The position numbers and the translations under genes are program-made. DNA of 64,000 nt. Source: JAGNXB01 sp942490895. GTDB taxonomy: Bacteria > Bacteroidota > Bacteroidia > Chitinophagales > Saprospiraceae. Where the stretch lies: positions 124,001 to 188,000 of the forward strand of contig CALNZC010000094.1 of assembly GCA_942490895.1 (NCBI GenBank), in the 5' to 3' direction. How positions within the stretch are numbered: position 1 is the first letter of the stretch; each line of letters starts with the position of its first letter. The notes beneath the pieces were generated by a model. The model was not told the DNA's origin. It worked only from the letters and a program-made list of their open reading frames with translations, and did no database searches. Below are positions 26,338 to 35,846 of this stretch, in pieces.

Positions 26338-28086
26338 ATGGAATCCGGAAAATTTGACCTACACCTTCTTGGTCGGGTGCTTGCTTTAGCCAAGCCCTAT
26401 CGCCGGCAATTCATTACATCCGGCATTCTCGCTGTCCTGCTGGCGCCTCTCGCCACGTCACGCCCCTTGCTGATCCAGCAAATGGTGGATCACTACATCC
26501 TGGTCCCCAACCCCTCGGGCCTCTTGATGATGACTCTGATCATTTTTGCCGTGCTTATCCTGGAGGTCTTCATGCGGTATTTTTTCATCTTCACGACCAA
26601 CCTCCTGGGGCAGAATGTGATCCGGGATCTACGGGTGCGAGTCTTCGACCACATTACCCACCTCAAGTTGAAGTATTTTGACAAGACGCCGATTGGCACT
26701 TCGACCACCCGGACCATCAACGATATCCAGACCATTAACGATGTCTTTTCTCAAGGGACCATTACCATCCTTGCAGATCTTCTGACAGTGGTCACCGTTC
26801 TGATCATCATGTTGATCACCAGTTGGAAATTGACGGCCATCTGTATGCTGACCATGCCCTTCCTGATCATCGCCTCCTATATGTTCAAGGAAAAGGTAAA
26901 GGCGGCCTTCCAGAAGGTGCGCAACCAGCTGCAAAAAATGAATTCCTTTTTGCAGGAGCATATTACGGGTATGCGTATCGTGCAGATCTTTACGGCTGAA
27001 AATCGGGAACGCGAAAAGTTTCGCACCATCAACCGGGCGTACACCCAGGCCAACCTGGACTCCATTACGGCTTATGCCGTCTTTTTTCCCATCGTGGAGA
27101 TCATCTCTGCGGCGTCTCTGGCCTTGATGATCTGGTGGGGTGCCTACTCGGCGATCGGCGGCGAAGTGACCCTGGGTGCGTTGATCGCCTTCCCATTGTA
27201 TCTCAGTATGTTATTTCGTCCGATCCGTATGCTGGCCGACAAGTTCAATACCCTCCAGATGGGATTGGTGGCGGCGGACAGGGTATTTGGTGTCTTGGAC
27301 AACAAGGAATTCATCCAGAACACCGGTACCTGGGCCCCCGAACGTTTGCAAGGCGAAATCACCTTTGACGAAGTGAGTTTCGCCTATGATGAAGAGCATC
27401 CAGTATTGAAAAAGGTCAGTTTCCATGTCGATGCAGGCAAGACCCTGGCCATCGTCGGAAGTACTGGTTCAGGAAAATCGACCATTATCAATATTCTCAA
27501 TCGATTTTACGATATCCAGCAAGGTGAGATCCGGGTGGATGGGCGATCTATTGCCGAATATGAACTGCATGCATTACGCCGACGGATCGCCATTGTCCTT
27601 CAGGATGTGTTTCTCTTTTCTGGCACTGTGATGGAGAACATCACCTTAAAGGATCCGAGCATCACCATAGAACAGGTCAAATCGGCGGCCGGAATGATCG
27701 GTGCGGAAGAATTCATTCTCCGCTTGCCAGGTGGTTATGATTTTCAGGTGAGAGAAAGAGGGGCCACCCTGTCCATGGGTCAGCGACAACTCATCTCTTT
27801 TGTCAGGGCATTGGTCTTTGATCCGGATATTCTCATCCTGGATGAAGCCACCTCTTCCATTGATACGGAAACCGAACAGGTGATCCAGCATGCGATCGAA
27901 ACGATGATTGCCACCCGCACGTCCATCGTCATCGCCCACCGTTTGTCCACCATCCGCCATGCCGATGAGATCATGGTGTTAGAAAGTGGAGAATGCCTTG
28001 AATTCGGGACGCACGATGAGTTGATGTCTCAGGAGGAAGGACGGTATCGAGAGCTGGTGGAATTGCAGTTTTCGTTGATCGAATGA
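26338..28086 (+). CDS. ABC exporter, fused permease and ATPase (MsbA-like)
   Basis: Homodimeric ABC exporter of lipid or drug type, 582 aa. Six membrane helices in the first 320 residues, including the coupling region 'LKLKYFDKTPIGTSTTRTIND'. The ATPase shows Walker A GSTGSGKST, Q-loop 'VLQDVFLFSGTVMENI', signature 'TLSMGQRQLISF', Walker B 'DILILDEATSSID' and H-loop 'IVIAHRLST'. Substrate cannot be assigned. It is alone, with a box TACCTTTG just upstream. Confidence 0.92.
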   Translation: MESGKFDLHLLGRVLALAKPYRRQFITSGILAVLLAPLATSRPLLIQQMVDHYILVPNPSGLLMMTLIIFAVLILEVFMRYFFIFTTNLLGQNVIRDLRVRVFDHITHLKLKYFDKTPIGTSTTRTINDIQTINDVFSQGTITILADLLTVVTVLIIMLITSWKLTAICMLTMPFLIIASYMFKEKVKAAFQKVRNQLQKMNSFLQEHITGMRIVQIFTAENREREKFRTINRAYTQANLDSITAYAVFFPIVEIISAASLALMIWWGAYSAIGGEVTLGALIAFPLYLSMLFRPIRMLADKFNTLQMGLVAADRVFGVLDNKEFIQNTGTWAPERLQGEITFDEVSFAYDEEHPVLKKVSFHVDAGKTLAIVGSTGSGKSTIINILNRFYDIQQGEIRVDGRSIAEYELHALRRRIAIVLQDVFLFSGTVMENITLKDPSITIEQVKSAAGMIGAEEFILRLPGGYDFQVRERGATLSMGQRQLISFVRALVFDPDILILDEATSSIDTETEQVIQHAIETMIATRTSIVIAHRLSTIRHADEIMVLESGECLEFGTHDELMSQEEGRYRELVELQFSLIE

Positions 28087-28462
28087 TCCCTTATCCATAG
28101 GTTGGGGCCCATTTCTTCTTGGACATGACTCATGGTCCCAACACCCCATCGGAATTTGGCATCAGGATTTCTTGCGTCCCTTCAGGGCTTGAAACAGGTT
28201 CAGGCAATTTCATGATTTCCTCTTTCCCCGCCTCGCCGGTCGGCGGGCGCTTTCCGCATTCAAATATCCTCTTCCATTTATCGAACCAGAGCGCTGCTTG
28301 AACCTGAAAGACAAGTGATTCTGTCGAAATATTGTGTCGAGAGCCAGCCATTTCCACTTTTCAATCGTTGTATATGTGAATGAGTTCCTAATACGGCCTT
28401 CAACCCTTGCTCTTCCGTGATTTTGAACGTTATTTTGATGTACCATTTTTTGATCCGATCCC
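28087..28462 (+). other. Intergenic, no gene seen
   Basis: About 375 bp with only short GC-rich inverted repeats, such as CGCC/GGCG near 28230-28250 and CCCTTCAGGGC at 28179-28189. No terminator with T-run and no convincing promoter box. Confidence 0.5.
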
Positions 28463-28924
28463 ATGACCATTCTCTTTAATCGCCAACGTCTCAATCCATT
28501 TTCAAGCATCGCAGGTATTCTGCTGTTGACATTGGTATTAGTGGGACTCTTTTTCGTTGCAAAAGGCATCTTCTGGGTGCTGGCGAAAGCGGCCTTTTTT
28601 CTTCTGGCCGCTGCTTTGATCATCCACTATAAGACGGTGGTTGACTTTGGCAAATGGTTGTGGAACACCATCCTGAGCAATCCCCTCCAGGGCATTTTCC
28701 TGACTGCCCTGGGTGTTCTCCTCTACCCTGTCCTCTTTGCATATCTGTTTGTTCGTGCACTGGTCAACCGGAAAGTATCCAAATTGCAGGATGCTGTTCA
28801 ACAGGAACGAGAGGGTGAATGGGTCGACTTCGAAGAATTGGAGACGACCTTCAATCAGCGCAAGCAACGGGCTGAGAAAAAAGAACTGGAATCCACGGAT
28901 CGCTATAGCGATCTGTTTGAGTGA
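28463..28924 (+). CDS. Small membrane protein of unknown function
   Basis: 153 aa: a short N-terminus, two closely packed hydrophobic segments ('SIAGILLLTLVLVGLFFVAK' and 'WVLAKAAFFLLAAALII'), a third ('GIFLTALGVLLYPVLFAYLF'), then a charged cytoplasmic tail rich in Glu/Lys. Not assigned to a named family. Confidence 0.7.
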   Translation: MTILFNRQRLNPFSSIAGILLLTLVLVGLFFVAKGIFWVLAKAAFFLLAAALIIHYKTVVDFGKWLWNTILSNPLQGIFLTALGVLLYPVLFAYLFVRALVNRKVSKLQDAVQQEREGEWVDFEELETTFNQRKQRAEKKELESTDRYSDLFE

Positions 28925-29068
28925 TCCTCTCTTTCCCTTCCCCTTTATCCAAATCAACCTTCAGAGACAACGCATTGCCACTGTTGCGCTAGATTTGTGG
29001 TAAACCCCTGCTAACTGATCTCCACCTGGCACTTCTTTTCGATTCTGATCGGCATCCTGTATTACACC

Positions 29069-30127
29069 ATGCTGGACCGATCCAGTCGTGCATGGCGTCG
29101 CACTGCCCCTATCCCTTTCACAGACCAACATCTACCTTCTGTATCTGTTCTAATCGCCGCCCGCAATGAATCTGAACGCATTCAGCCGACACTGGAGGCT
29201 CTGCAGACCTTGCACTATCCAGGTGAATGGGAAGTCATCCTGATCGATGATCATTCGGAAGATCACACCAGAGCGATGATCCAGAATTTCAACTATTCAC
29301 AATTCAAACTGGTGTCCAGCAACGGGCACGGAAAACGAGCTGCACTGAAAACCGGAGCCGAAATGGCCAAAGGAGACATTCTCCTCTTCACCGACGCCGA
29401 TTGCGTCCCACCTCCCGATTGGGTACTGGCAATGGCCGCTCCCTTTCAGGATGATGACCTACACTGGATATCCGGTCCGGTGATCAGCAACCCCGGGCCA
29501 TCTGTAGTGAGCCGGTACGACACCCTGGAATCACAAGGACTGATGGCCTGGACGGGCGCGGGCTTCACTTTGGCAAATCCGGTATTGGCACAAGGCGCGA
29601 ATATGGCGGTTCGCAAGGTTACGTTTGATCGGATCGCTGCAACAGCTTTACCTGATCATGCATCCGGTGATGATCTCTTCTTTCTGGCTGAATGCAAAGC
29701 GATGTATCCCCAGGGTTGCCGCTTTCAATCTGCCAAACAAGCAATCATCCAAACGGCTGCTCCCGACTCCTGGCGCTCATTAATTGATCAGCGTTTACGC
29801 TGGGCATCCAAGACGGGTCAGTTGCAATTCGGGCACGGCCAGGCGCCTATGATCATCACCTTCCTGATGAGTCTGACATTTATCAGTTCCACAGGAATTC
29901 TGTTGTTTTGCCCTCCAGAAACCTGGCCCCTTATCGTCATCCCTCTCCTCCTGAACATCCTGGCTGATTATCGGCTTCTATCCAGCGGATGGAGTTCTGG
30001 CGGGCCTACCCCATCCTGGTCGACCTATTGGGCCGCAGTATTCATTCACCCCGTTCTGGTCCTGATATCGGGTGTGCTTGGACCGCTCCGACGCACGTAT
30101 CTTTGGAAAGGAAGAATGGTTCGATGA
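29069..30127 (+). CDS. Glycosyltransferase family 2 membrane protein
   Basis: GT-A fold enzyme: 'SVSVLIAARNESERIQPTLE', 'VILIDDHSEDHT', the acidic metal site 'LLFTDADCVPPPDW', and the acceptor/processivity region 'QRLRWASKTGQ'. C-terminal hydrophobic helices follow. The frame stays open upstream of this ATG to a TAA at 29012 and encodes another hydrophobic stretch ('TWHFFSILIGILYY'), the N-terminal helix usual in this family, but no ATG, GTG or TTG precedes it; only CTG at 29015. A TAGATTTG box lies at 28990-28997. The gene overlaps the next by ATGA. Confidence 0.88.
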   Translation: MLDRSSRAWRRTAPIPFTDQHLPSVSVLIAARNESERIQPTLEALQTLHYPGEWEVILIDDHSEDHTRAMIQNFNYSQFKLVSSNGHGKRAALKTGAEMAKGDILLFTDADCVPPPDWVLAMAAPFQDDDLHWISGPVISNPGPSVVSRYDTLESQGLMAWTGAGFTLANPVLAQGANMAVRKVTFDRIAATALPDHASGDDLFFLAECKAMYPQGCRFQSAKQAIIQTAAPDSWRSLIDQRLRWASKTGQLQFGHGQAPMIITFLMSLTFISSTGILLFCPPETWPLIVIPLLLNILADYRLLSSGWSSGGPTPSWSTYWAAVFIHPVLVLISGVLGPLRRTYLWKGRMVR

Positions 30128-31914
30128 TCGCATACAATCTGGAAGATGCTCTGGCTGCTCCGGATCAGGTTCAATCACTGGTCCTTTATCGTCGATCCCT
30201 GACCACCTGGCCCGATGCCCTGTTTCGATTGAAACGCCTGACTCATTTAGAGCTGGATCAATGCGAGATCAACCACCTGGATGATCGGCTGAAATTGCTA
30301 CCTCTTCACACCTTGAAACTACCCCGAAACGCGATCACGGAAATTCCATCCTGGTTCCCACAGCTGCTGAACCTCCAGCATCTGGACTTGACGCAAAACA
30401 GCTTGACTTCCTTTCCTGCCGACCGGATTCCACCTCACCTCATCCATTGTACACTGACCCGGAATCGGCTAGTGCAGTTCCCCGTGGAAAAGCTTTTGAC
30501 ACTGGAGCTTCTGGACCTTCGGCGGAATCCACTTTCCCGAATGAAATGGCCTGATCAACATGACTTGCTTCGTGAAGTCTATCTGGAAGGATCCCCGACA
30601 GCAGCAGAGCGCCTTTTCACTTGCCGGTTCCCGCAATTACAGACCCTCCATATCCTCCGATCAAAAGTTCAGGTATTGCCGTCTGACTGGCCGGATCGCT
30701 TTCCCCGATTACAGCATATCGATCTCTCTTCCAACCGACTCGTCCAGTTGCCGGATTCCTTTTCTGAAGCAGGTCAACAATGGCAGCGGTTAAATCTCTC
30801 TAAAAACAGACTCACCGTACTCCCTCAGCGATGGGCCTCCTGCCCTCATCTTCGCTTGCTGAACCTGTCTCGAAACCAACTCACCGGCATTCCCCCTGGC
30901 CTTTCCCAGCTACCTCACCTGACCCGGCTCAACCTTTCGGGCAATCCTCTGGAATCCCTTCCGGACGAATTTGCCAGCCATCCCCGATTGCAAGTCCTCG
31001 ATTTGAAAAACACCGGGATCACCCACCTGGCTCCCGGACCCTGGCTTGCTTTGGAAAAGTTATCCATCCAGGGCACCCCCATGGCCAATCGGGAGGACCT
31101 GTTACGCAGCCTTCCTTCACGGATCAGGATCACCGGCAAGAAACGAATGGACACACCGGGTAATCTCTCCTTGAGTGTCTTTCGTCAAAAGGCAGGAAAA
31201 GCAGGTTGGACGTCAGCACATCAGGCTCGAATCTGGAAACTCGCGGAAGGAATCGTCGCAGGACGAAAAGAAAAGCCTTCCGTGCATGATCATCTCGATC
31301 TCTGGACGCTTGGCTTGCCGGAGTATCCTGAATCACTGATCCGGCTATCCCCGGGACGGAAGTTACCTGCCCAGGGCCGCCTTTTTGTTTTCGGCCGCAC
31401 CTGGTTGCCAACACAGCCACTTGCCCAACGGGCAAAGGGCTCAGGTATAACCCTGGTCTCCTCTGGAGCAGACCACCCGAATATGATCTTGCTGGGAGGG
31501 CCGCTAGGCGATCAAGCCTGCTTGCATCCCGGCAAACAAACCTGGTGGTCGCCAGCTGGATTGATGGAGTTACTCCCCCCCTTGACACCAGGTCGATCCA
31601 TGCCGGAAGGGAAAGCACTCCAAATAGCACAGTTGTTGCGCAGTGGATTACCTATTTATCAGGCCATCGCCCGGCAAGACCTCCAGGATCATGGCATCCC
31701 TCAAAGCCTCTATGGGGAATTACTGCTGATCATTCGCAAAGGATTGATCCCACAATTACGAAAGGAATGGCCGGGGTTGATCGTCCGTTATGGCCAGGGC
31801 GATTGGGTCGTTGATTGTCTAAGTCCGAAAAAAGACCTTCAGCTGGATATCCTGGTACTCGCTGATAAATGGAATATCTCAACAGAAGCTCTGGCGCACT
31901 GGATGAAGAAATAG
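30124..31914 (+). CDS. Leucine-rich-repeat protein with BRCT-like C-terminal region
   Basis: 596 aa, no signal peptide. Residues about 20-320 hold some 13 leucine-rich repeats of the 'LxxLxLSxNxLxxLP' kind ('LQHIDLSSNRLVQLP', 'LRLLNLSRNQLTGIP', 'LTRLNLSGNPLESLP'). About residues 415-495 ('LPAQGRLFVFGRTW', 'SGITLVSSGADHPNMILLGG') resemble a BRCT fold as in NAD-dependent DNA ligase; this is a weak by-eye match. A helical C-terminal segment follows. The start ATG overlaps the glycosyltransferase stop (ATGA), so the two are co-translated. Function unknown. Confidence 0.72.
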   Translation: MIAYNLEDALAAPDQVQSLVLYRRSLTTWPDALFRLKRLTHLELDQCEINHLDDRLKLLPLHTLKLPRNAITEIPSWFPQLLNLQHLDLTQNSLTSFPADRIPPHLIHCTLTRNRLVQFPVEKLLTLELLDLRRNPLSRMKWPDQHDLLREVYLEGSPTAAERLFTCRFPQLQTLHILRSKVQVLPSDWPDRFPRLQHIDLSSNRLVQLPDSFSEAGQQWQRLNLSKNRLTVLPQRWASCPHLRLLNLSRNQLTGIPPGLSQLPHLTRLNLSGNPLESLPDEFASHPRLQVLDLKNTGITHLAPGPWLALEKLSIQGTPMANREDLLRSLPSRIRITGKKRMDTPGNLSLSVFRQKAGKAGWTSAHQARIWKLAEGIVAGRKEKPSVHDHLDLWTLGLPEYPESLIRLSPGRKLPAQGRLFVFGRTWLPTQPLAQRAKGSGITLVSSGADHPNMILLGGPLGDQACLHPGKQTWWSPAGLMELLPPLTPGRSMPEGKALQIAQLLRSGLPIYQAIARQDLQDHGIPQSLYGELLLIIRKGLIPQLRKEWPGLIVRYGQGDWVVDCLSPKKDLQLDILVLADKWNISTEALAHWMKK

Positions 31915-31956
31915 CATCCGCCCCAAAAGACTCCCATGACCAGACTGACGGTGCAT

Positions 31957-31987
31957 AAAAAAAGCCCGGCGTAGATCACACCGGGCT
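31957..31987 (-). terminator. Terminator of gyrB (minus), possibly bidirectional
   Basis: Stem AGCCCGG (31963-31969) and CCGGGCT (31981-31987); on the minus strand followed by seven T. It sits between convergent genes. Confidence 0.85.
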
Positions 31988-32013
31988 ATTCTTTTATGGT
32001 TTGAGCAAACAGA

Positions 32014-33978
32014 TTAAATGTCTACTCTGGCATATTTCGCATTGGCTTCAATGAACTGGCGGCGCGGGGGAACTTCATCTCCCATGAGCATGGAGAAAAT
32101 CCGGTCACAATCCACAGCATCATCAATAGAAACTTGCTTCAGAGTGCGACGCTCCGGGTCCATGGTCGTTTCCCACAGTTGCTCCGCATTCATCTCTCCA
32201 AGACCCTTATATCGCTGGATCTTGATATTGGCTTCGGAGCCACCCATGCTTTCCATGGCTGCTGTGCGTTCTTCCTCCGTCCAGGCATATTGAGATTGAC
32301 GGCCCTTACTCACCTGATAAAGTGGGGGTGAAGCGATATAGATATTGCCCTCTTCAATAAGTCGACGCATATACCGGAAGAAGAACGTCAGGATCAAGGT
32401 CACGATGTGACTACCATCAATGTCGGCGTCGCACATGATGACTATCTTATGGTAACGCAACTTGTCGGTATTCAAAACCCGAATACCGTCCTCGTTTTCC
32501 TGGATACTCACACCTAAAGCGGTGAAGATATTTTTGATCTCCTCATTTTCATAGATGCGATGTTCCATCGCCTTTTCCACGTTGAGGATCTTACCTCGCA
32601 GGGGAAGGATGGCCTGGAAATTTCGATCACGGCCCTGCTTGGCTGTCCCGCCAGCAGAATCTCCCTCAACCAGGAAAATCTCAGATTCTTCCGGGTGACG
32701 CGAGGAGCAATCGGAGAGCTTACCGGGCAGTCCGCTTCCGGTCAGGGCACCTTTCCGCTGTACCATCTCTCTGGCCTTACGAGCTGCATGTCGGGCAGTG
32801 GCGGCCAGGATCACTTTATCGACGATCTTTTTGGCATCCCGGGGGTTTTCCTCCAGAAAATATTTGAGATGATCCCCAAGCACCCGGGAGACGATCCCGT
32901 TTACTTCTGAGTTACCCAATTCGCCTTTTGTCTGTCCTTTGAACTGGGGCTCCGGAACCTTTACGGAAACAATGGCGGTCAGGCCCTCCCGAAAGTCTTC
33001 CCCTGAAATATCAAAGGTCAGCTTCTTGAACAGACCGTTGTCATCGCCATATTGCTTGAACAGACGAGCAACGGCCCGGCGAAAGCCCTGGACGTGAGTC
33101 CCCCCATCTCGTGTGGAGATATTATTCACATAGGACAGGATATTCTCGGAATACGAGGTGTTGTAGTGCATCGCCACTTCCACTTCCACGTTATCCTCCT
33201 TCCCGTCAACATAGATCGGGATTTCAATCAGCGGGGTCTTGGTGGAATCCACATAAACCACAAATTCTTGAAGGCCGCCTTCGGAGAAGAAATCTTCTAC
33301 CAGGAAAGAGCCATCATCCTGAACTTCACGCTCATCGGTCAGGCTCAGTCGGAGGCCTTTGTTGAGGAAGCTTAATTCCCGGAGGCGATGGGCCAGCGTA
33401 CCAAAGTTGAAGTCGAGTGTTTCAAAGATCTCCGGATCCGGCTTGAAGGTCACGCGGGTCCCCGTCTCCTGAGTCTCCCCGATGATCTCAACTGGTCCCT
33501 GCGGTTTCCCCTGGCTATATTCCTGGACCCAGACCTTTCCGTCACGCCAGATTTCGGCGCGAAGAAGAATGGACAGCGCATTCACACAGGAGACACCTAC
33601 TCCGTGCAATCCTCCGGATACCTTGTAGGTGTCTTTATCAAACTTACCCCCAGCGTGGAGAACAGTCATCACTACCTCCAGGGCAGATTTCTGCAATTTC
33701 TGATGCATCCCAGTTGGAATACCACGGCCATCATCGGTAACAGTCAGGCCGCCATCCTTGTGAATGACCACTTCAATATGGGTCGCATGGCCAGCCAGAT
33801 GTTCGTCGATCGAGTTGTCGACAACCTCATACACAAGATGGTGGAGTCCTTTATAATCTGTGCTCCCGATATACATACCAGGCCGACGACGTACGGCCTC
33901 CAATCCTTCAAGGGCCTGGATATTATCCGCGGTATAACCACCGGGAATTGCAGCCGGGCCTTTTTTCTCATTTTCCAT
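32014..33978 (-). CDS. gyrB: DNA gyrase subunit B
   Basis: ATPase subunit of the type II topoisomerase that adds negative supercoils. GHKL ATPase: 'VVDNSIDEHLAGHATHIEV', 'VTDDGRGIPTGMH', 'VSGGLHGVGVSCVNALS'. Toprim domain: 'FLVEGDSAGGTAKQGRDR' and 'MCDADIDGSHIVTLIL'. The C-terminal 'QRYKGLGEMNAEQLWETTMD' supports gyrase/Topo IV B. 654 aa is the usual length in Bacteroidota; the ParE alternative is less likely. A promoter box lies 5 nt upstream. Confidence 0.95.
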   Translation of the reverse strand: MENEKKGPAAIPGGYTADNIQALEGLEAVRRRPGMYIGSTDYKGLHHLVYEVVDNSIDEHLAGHATHIEVVIHKDGGLTVTDDGRGIPTGMHQKLQKSALEVVMTVLHAGGKFDKDTYKVSGGLHGVGVSCVNALSILLRAEIWRDGKVWVQEYSQGKPQGPVEIIGETQETGTRVTFKPDPEIFETLDFNFGTLAHRLRELSFLNKGLRLSLTDEREVQDDGSFLVEDFFSEGGLQEFVVYVDSTKTPLIEIPIYVDGKEDNVEVEVAMHYNTSYSENILSYVNNISTRDGGTHVQGFRRAVARLFKQYGDDNGLFKKLTFDISGEDFREGLTAIVSVKVPEPQFKGQTKGELGNSEVNGIVSRVLGDHLKYFLEENPRDAKKIVDKVILAATARHAARKAREMVQRKGALTGSGLPGKLSDCSSRHPEESEIFLVEGDSAGGTAKQGRDRNFQAILPLRGKILNVEKAMEHRIYENEEIKNIFTALGVSIQENEDGIRVLNTDKLRYHKIVIMCDADIDGSHIVTLILTFFFRYMRRLIEEGNIYIASPPLYQVSKGRQSQYAWTEEERTAAMESMGGSEANIKIQRYKGLGEMNAEQLWETTMDPERRTLKQVSIDDAVDCDRIFSMLMGDEVPPRRQFIEANAKYARVDI

Positions 33979-33983
33979 AGGCG

Positions 33984-33991
33984 CAAAGATA
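33984..33991 (-). promoter_or_regulatory. -7 box of gyrB
   Basis: Minus strand TATCTTTG, then CGCCT, then the ATG at 33978. The upstream region is T-rich but lacks a clean TTG at 20 bp. Predicts a transcript with almost no leader. Confidence 0.6.
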
Positions 33992-34186
33992 CAAAACGGG
34001 GTGGTTTTTTTGTGAAAAAATGAGGGAATAATTACAACACTAATTGCTAATAATCAAGTATTTACAAAGTAAATATTCACTCAATTAAAGCGTCGTTCAA
34101 ATGAGGGGAATCGGGTTCATTTTTTTGTGGTTCCCTCAGAACTACTGATCTTTGGCCCTGGCACCCGAAAGGATGGCCATTTGCCT

Positions 34187-34627
34187 ATGCAATCCGACTC
34201 AAAAACCATCCTTTGCCCCTCACCCGATGCGCTTCCGCAGGTGGCCCGGGAGGTGATCCGACTGGCCGGAAACCGGCGGGTCATTTGCCTGTCCGGAGAT
34301 CTGGGTGCGGGAAAAACGGCACTGGTCACCGCCCTTGTCATGGCACTGGGAAGTTCCGACACCGTTTCCAGCCCGACCTTCGCCCTGATCCAGGACTACC
34401 TCTCTGATCAGCAGGACCCTCCAGTCATCCATCATATAGATGCCTATCGTCTGAACGATCTGGATGAAGCTCTGGACATTGGTATTCTGGAGATACTGGA
34501 CGATGCAGCATGGACCTTTATCGAGTGGCCCGAGATCCTGAACTCGGTCCTGCCAGAGAGCCGATTGGACATAGACATTCAAATCCTTCCGGATTCCACG
34601 CGGGAAATTGTAATTTTGGAGAGATGA
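34187..34627 (+). CDS. tsaE: tRNA threonylcarbamoyladenosine biosynthesis ATPase TsaE
   Basis: ATPase of the TsaBDE complex forming t6A37 in tRNA. 146 aa: Walker A 'GDLGAGKTALV', 'SSPTFALIQDY', 'IHHIDAYRLNDLDEALDIG' and 'FIEWPE' are all diagnostic. The ATG at 34187 is preferred to an upstream in-frame start at 34127. The stop overlaps the start of the alanine dehydrogenase gene. Confidence 0.95.
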   Translation: MQSDSKTILCPSPDALPQVAREVIRLAGNRRVICLSGDLGAGKTALVTALVMALGSSDTVSSPTFALIQDYLSDQQDPPVIHHIDAYRLNDLDEALDIGILEILDDAAWTFIEWPEILNSVLPESRLDIDIQILPDSTREIVILER

Positions 34628-35844
34628 GCAAGCGAATTCCCATTCCCGCCGAGTTGACCAAGGCCCACATGCAACCTCAGGAACAAGCCCTGGCCTTGCG
34701 TCCGAAAAACCACAAGTTATTCATTGGCATCCCCAAGGAAAACTCATCTGAAGAAACCCGGGTGGCCCTGGTGCCCTCCAATGTTGCCGCTTTGGTCGGC
34801 TATGGACACCGGGTGGTGATCCAGAGTGATGCTGGAAAACGAGCCAACTTTCTGGATCATGAATATAGTGAGGCCGGTGCCGAAATCGCCCATTCGGACG
34901 AAGAGGTCTATCGTGCCGAAATGATCATCAAAACCGCTCCTCCCACTATGGAGGAGATCGACTTGATGCATCCCAATCAGGTGCTCATTTCGCCTTTACA
35001 TCTGCCGATCGTCCAACGGGAGTTTCTCGAAAAACTGCGCAGTAAGCGAGTCATTGCACTGGCAATGGAATACATCCAGGATGATTCCGGCGCTTTTCCG
35101 GTCGTACGCATCATGAGCGAGATCGCCGGAATATCTGCCATCCTCACTGCCGCTGAACTATTGAGCCGGTCCAACAAAGGAACAGGCCTGCTCCTTGGCG
35201 GGATCTCTGGTGTGCCCCCTGCCCGAGTGGTCATCCTCGGATCCGGTGTTGTCGCCGAATATGCCACACGTGCAGCCCTGGGGCTTGGCGCTGAGGTCCG
35301 CGTATTTGACAATAACATTTACAAGCTGATGCGCCTGAAGCATCATCTGGGTAGCCAGGTATTTACATCCGCTATGGACCCGGTGATCCTGCGAAATGAA
35401 TTATTCCAGGCGGATGTCGCCATTGGGGCCATTCACTCCAAGAGCGGTCGCGCTCCGGTTGTGGTTGCTGAGGAAATTGTCGCGGGGATGAAGGATGGGG
35501 CTATCATCATAGATGTCAGTATCGACCAGGGTGGTTGCTTTGCTACTTCCGATTTGACTACACACTCGAAGCCGACATTTATCAAACACGGAGTGGTCCA
35601 TTTTTGTGTGCCCAATATTCCATCCAGAGTAGGAAAAACAGCGTCCACTGCGGTCAGTAATATTCTGACACCGATTCTGCTCAAACTGGAATCTGTCACG
35701 GGGATCGAAGCCCTTCTCTATCAAAGCGAAGGATTACGCAATGGGGTATACGCCTATAAAGGCTGTATCACCAATTCGTATCTGGGGGAAAAGTTTGAAA
35801 TGAAGACGACTGATCTGGAATTGCTGATCGCGTCAATCCTTTAG
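34624..35844 (+). CDS. ald: Alanine dehydrogenase
   Basis: NAD-dependent interconversion of L-alanine and pyruvate plus ammonia. 406 aa. 'GIPKENSSEETRVALVPSNV', the dinucleotide-binding 'VVILGSGVVAEYATRAALGLGA' and 'VVHFCVPNIPSRVGKTASTA' are as in Ald/PNT family members used in Bacteroidota; transhydrogenase alpha is excluded by length and by lack of membrane segments. ATGA overlap with tsaE. Convergent with the next gene, with 2 bp between. Confidence 0.88.
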   Translation: MSKRIPIPAELTKAHMQPQEQALALRPKNHKLFIGIPKENSSEETRVALVPSNVAALVGYGHRVVIQSDAGKRANFLDHEYSEAGAEIAHSDEEVYRAEMIIKTAPPTMEEIDLMHPNQVLISPLHLPIVQREFLEKLRSKRVIALAMEYIQDDSGAFPVVRIMSEIAGISAILTAAELLSRSNKGTGLLLGGISGVPPARVVILGSGVVAEYATRAALGLGAEVRVFDNNIYKLMRLKHHLGSQVFTSAMDPVILRNELFQADVAIGAIHSKSGRAPVVVAEEIVAGMKDGAIIIDVSIDQGGCFATSDLTTHSKPTFIKHGVVHFCVPNIPSRVGKTASTAVSNILTPILLKLESVTGIEALLYQSEGLRNGVYAYKGCITNSYLGEKFEMKTTDLELLIASIL

Positions 35845-35846
35845 TA

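Noticed and set aside
32014..33978. gyrB as a marker for a nearby chromosomal origin
   Set aside because: No dnaA, dnaN or recF is near, and in Bacteroidota gyrB is often far from oriC.
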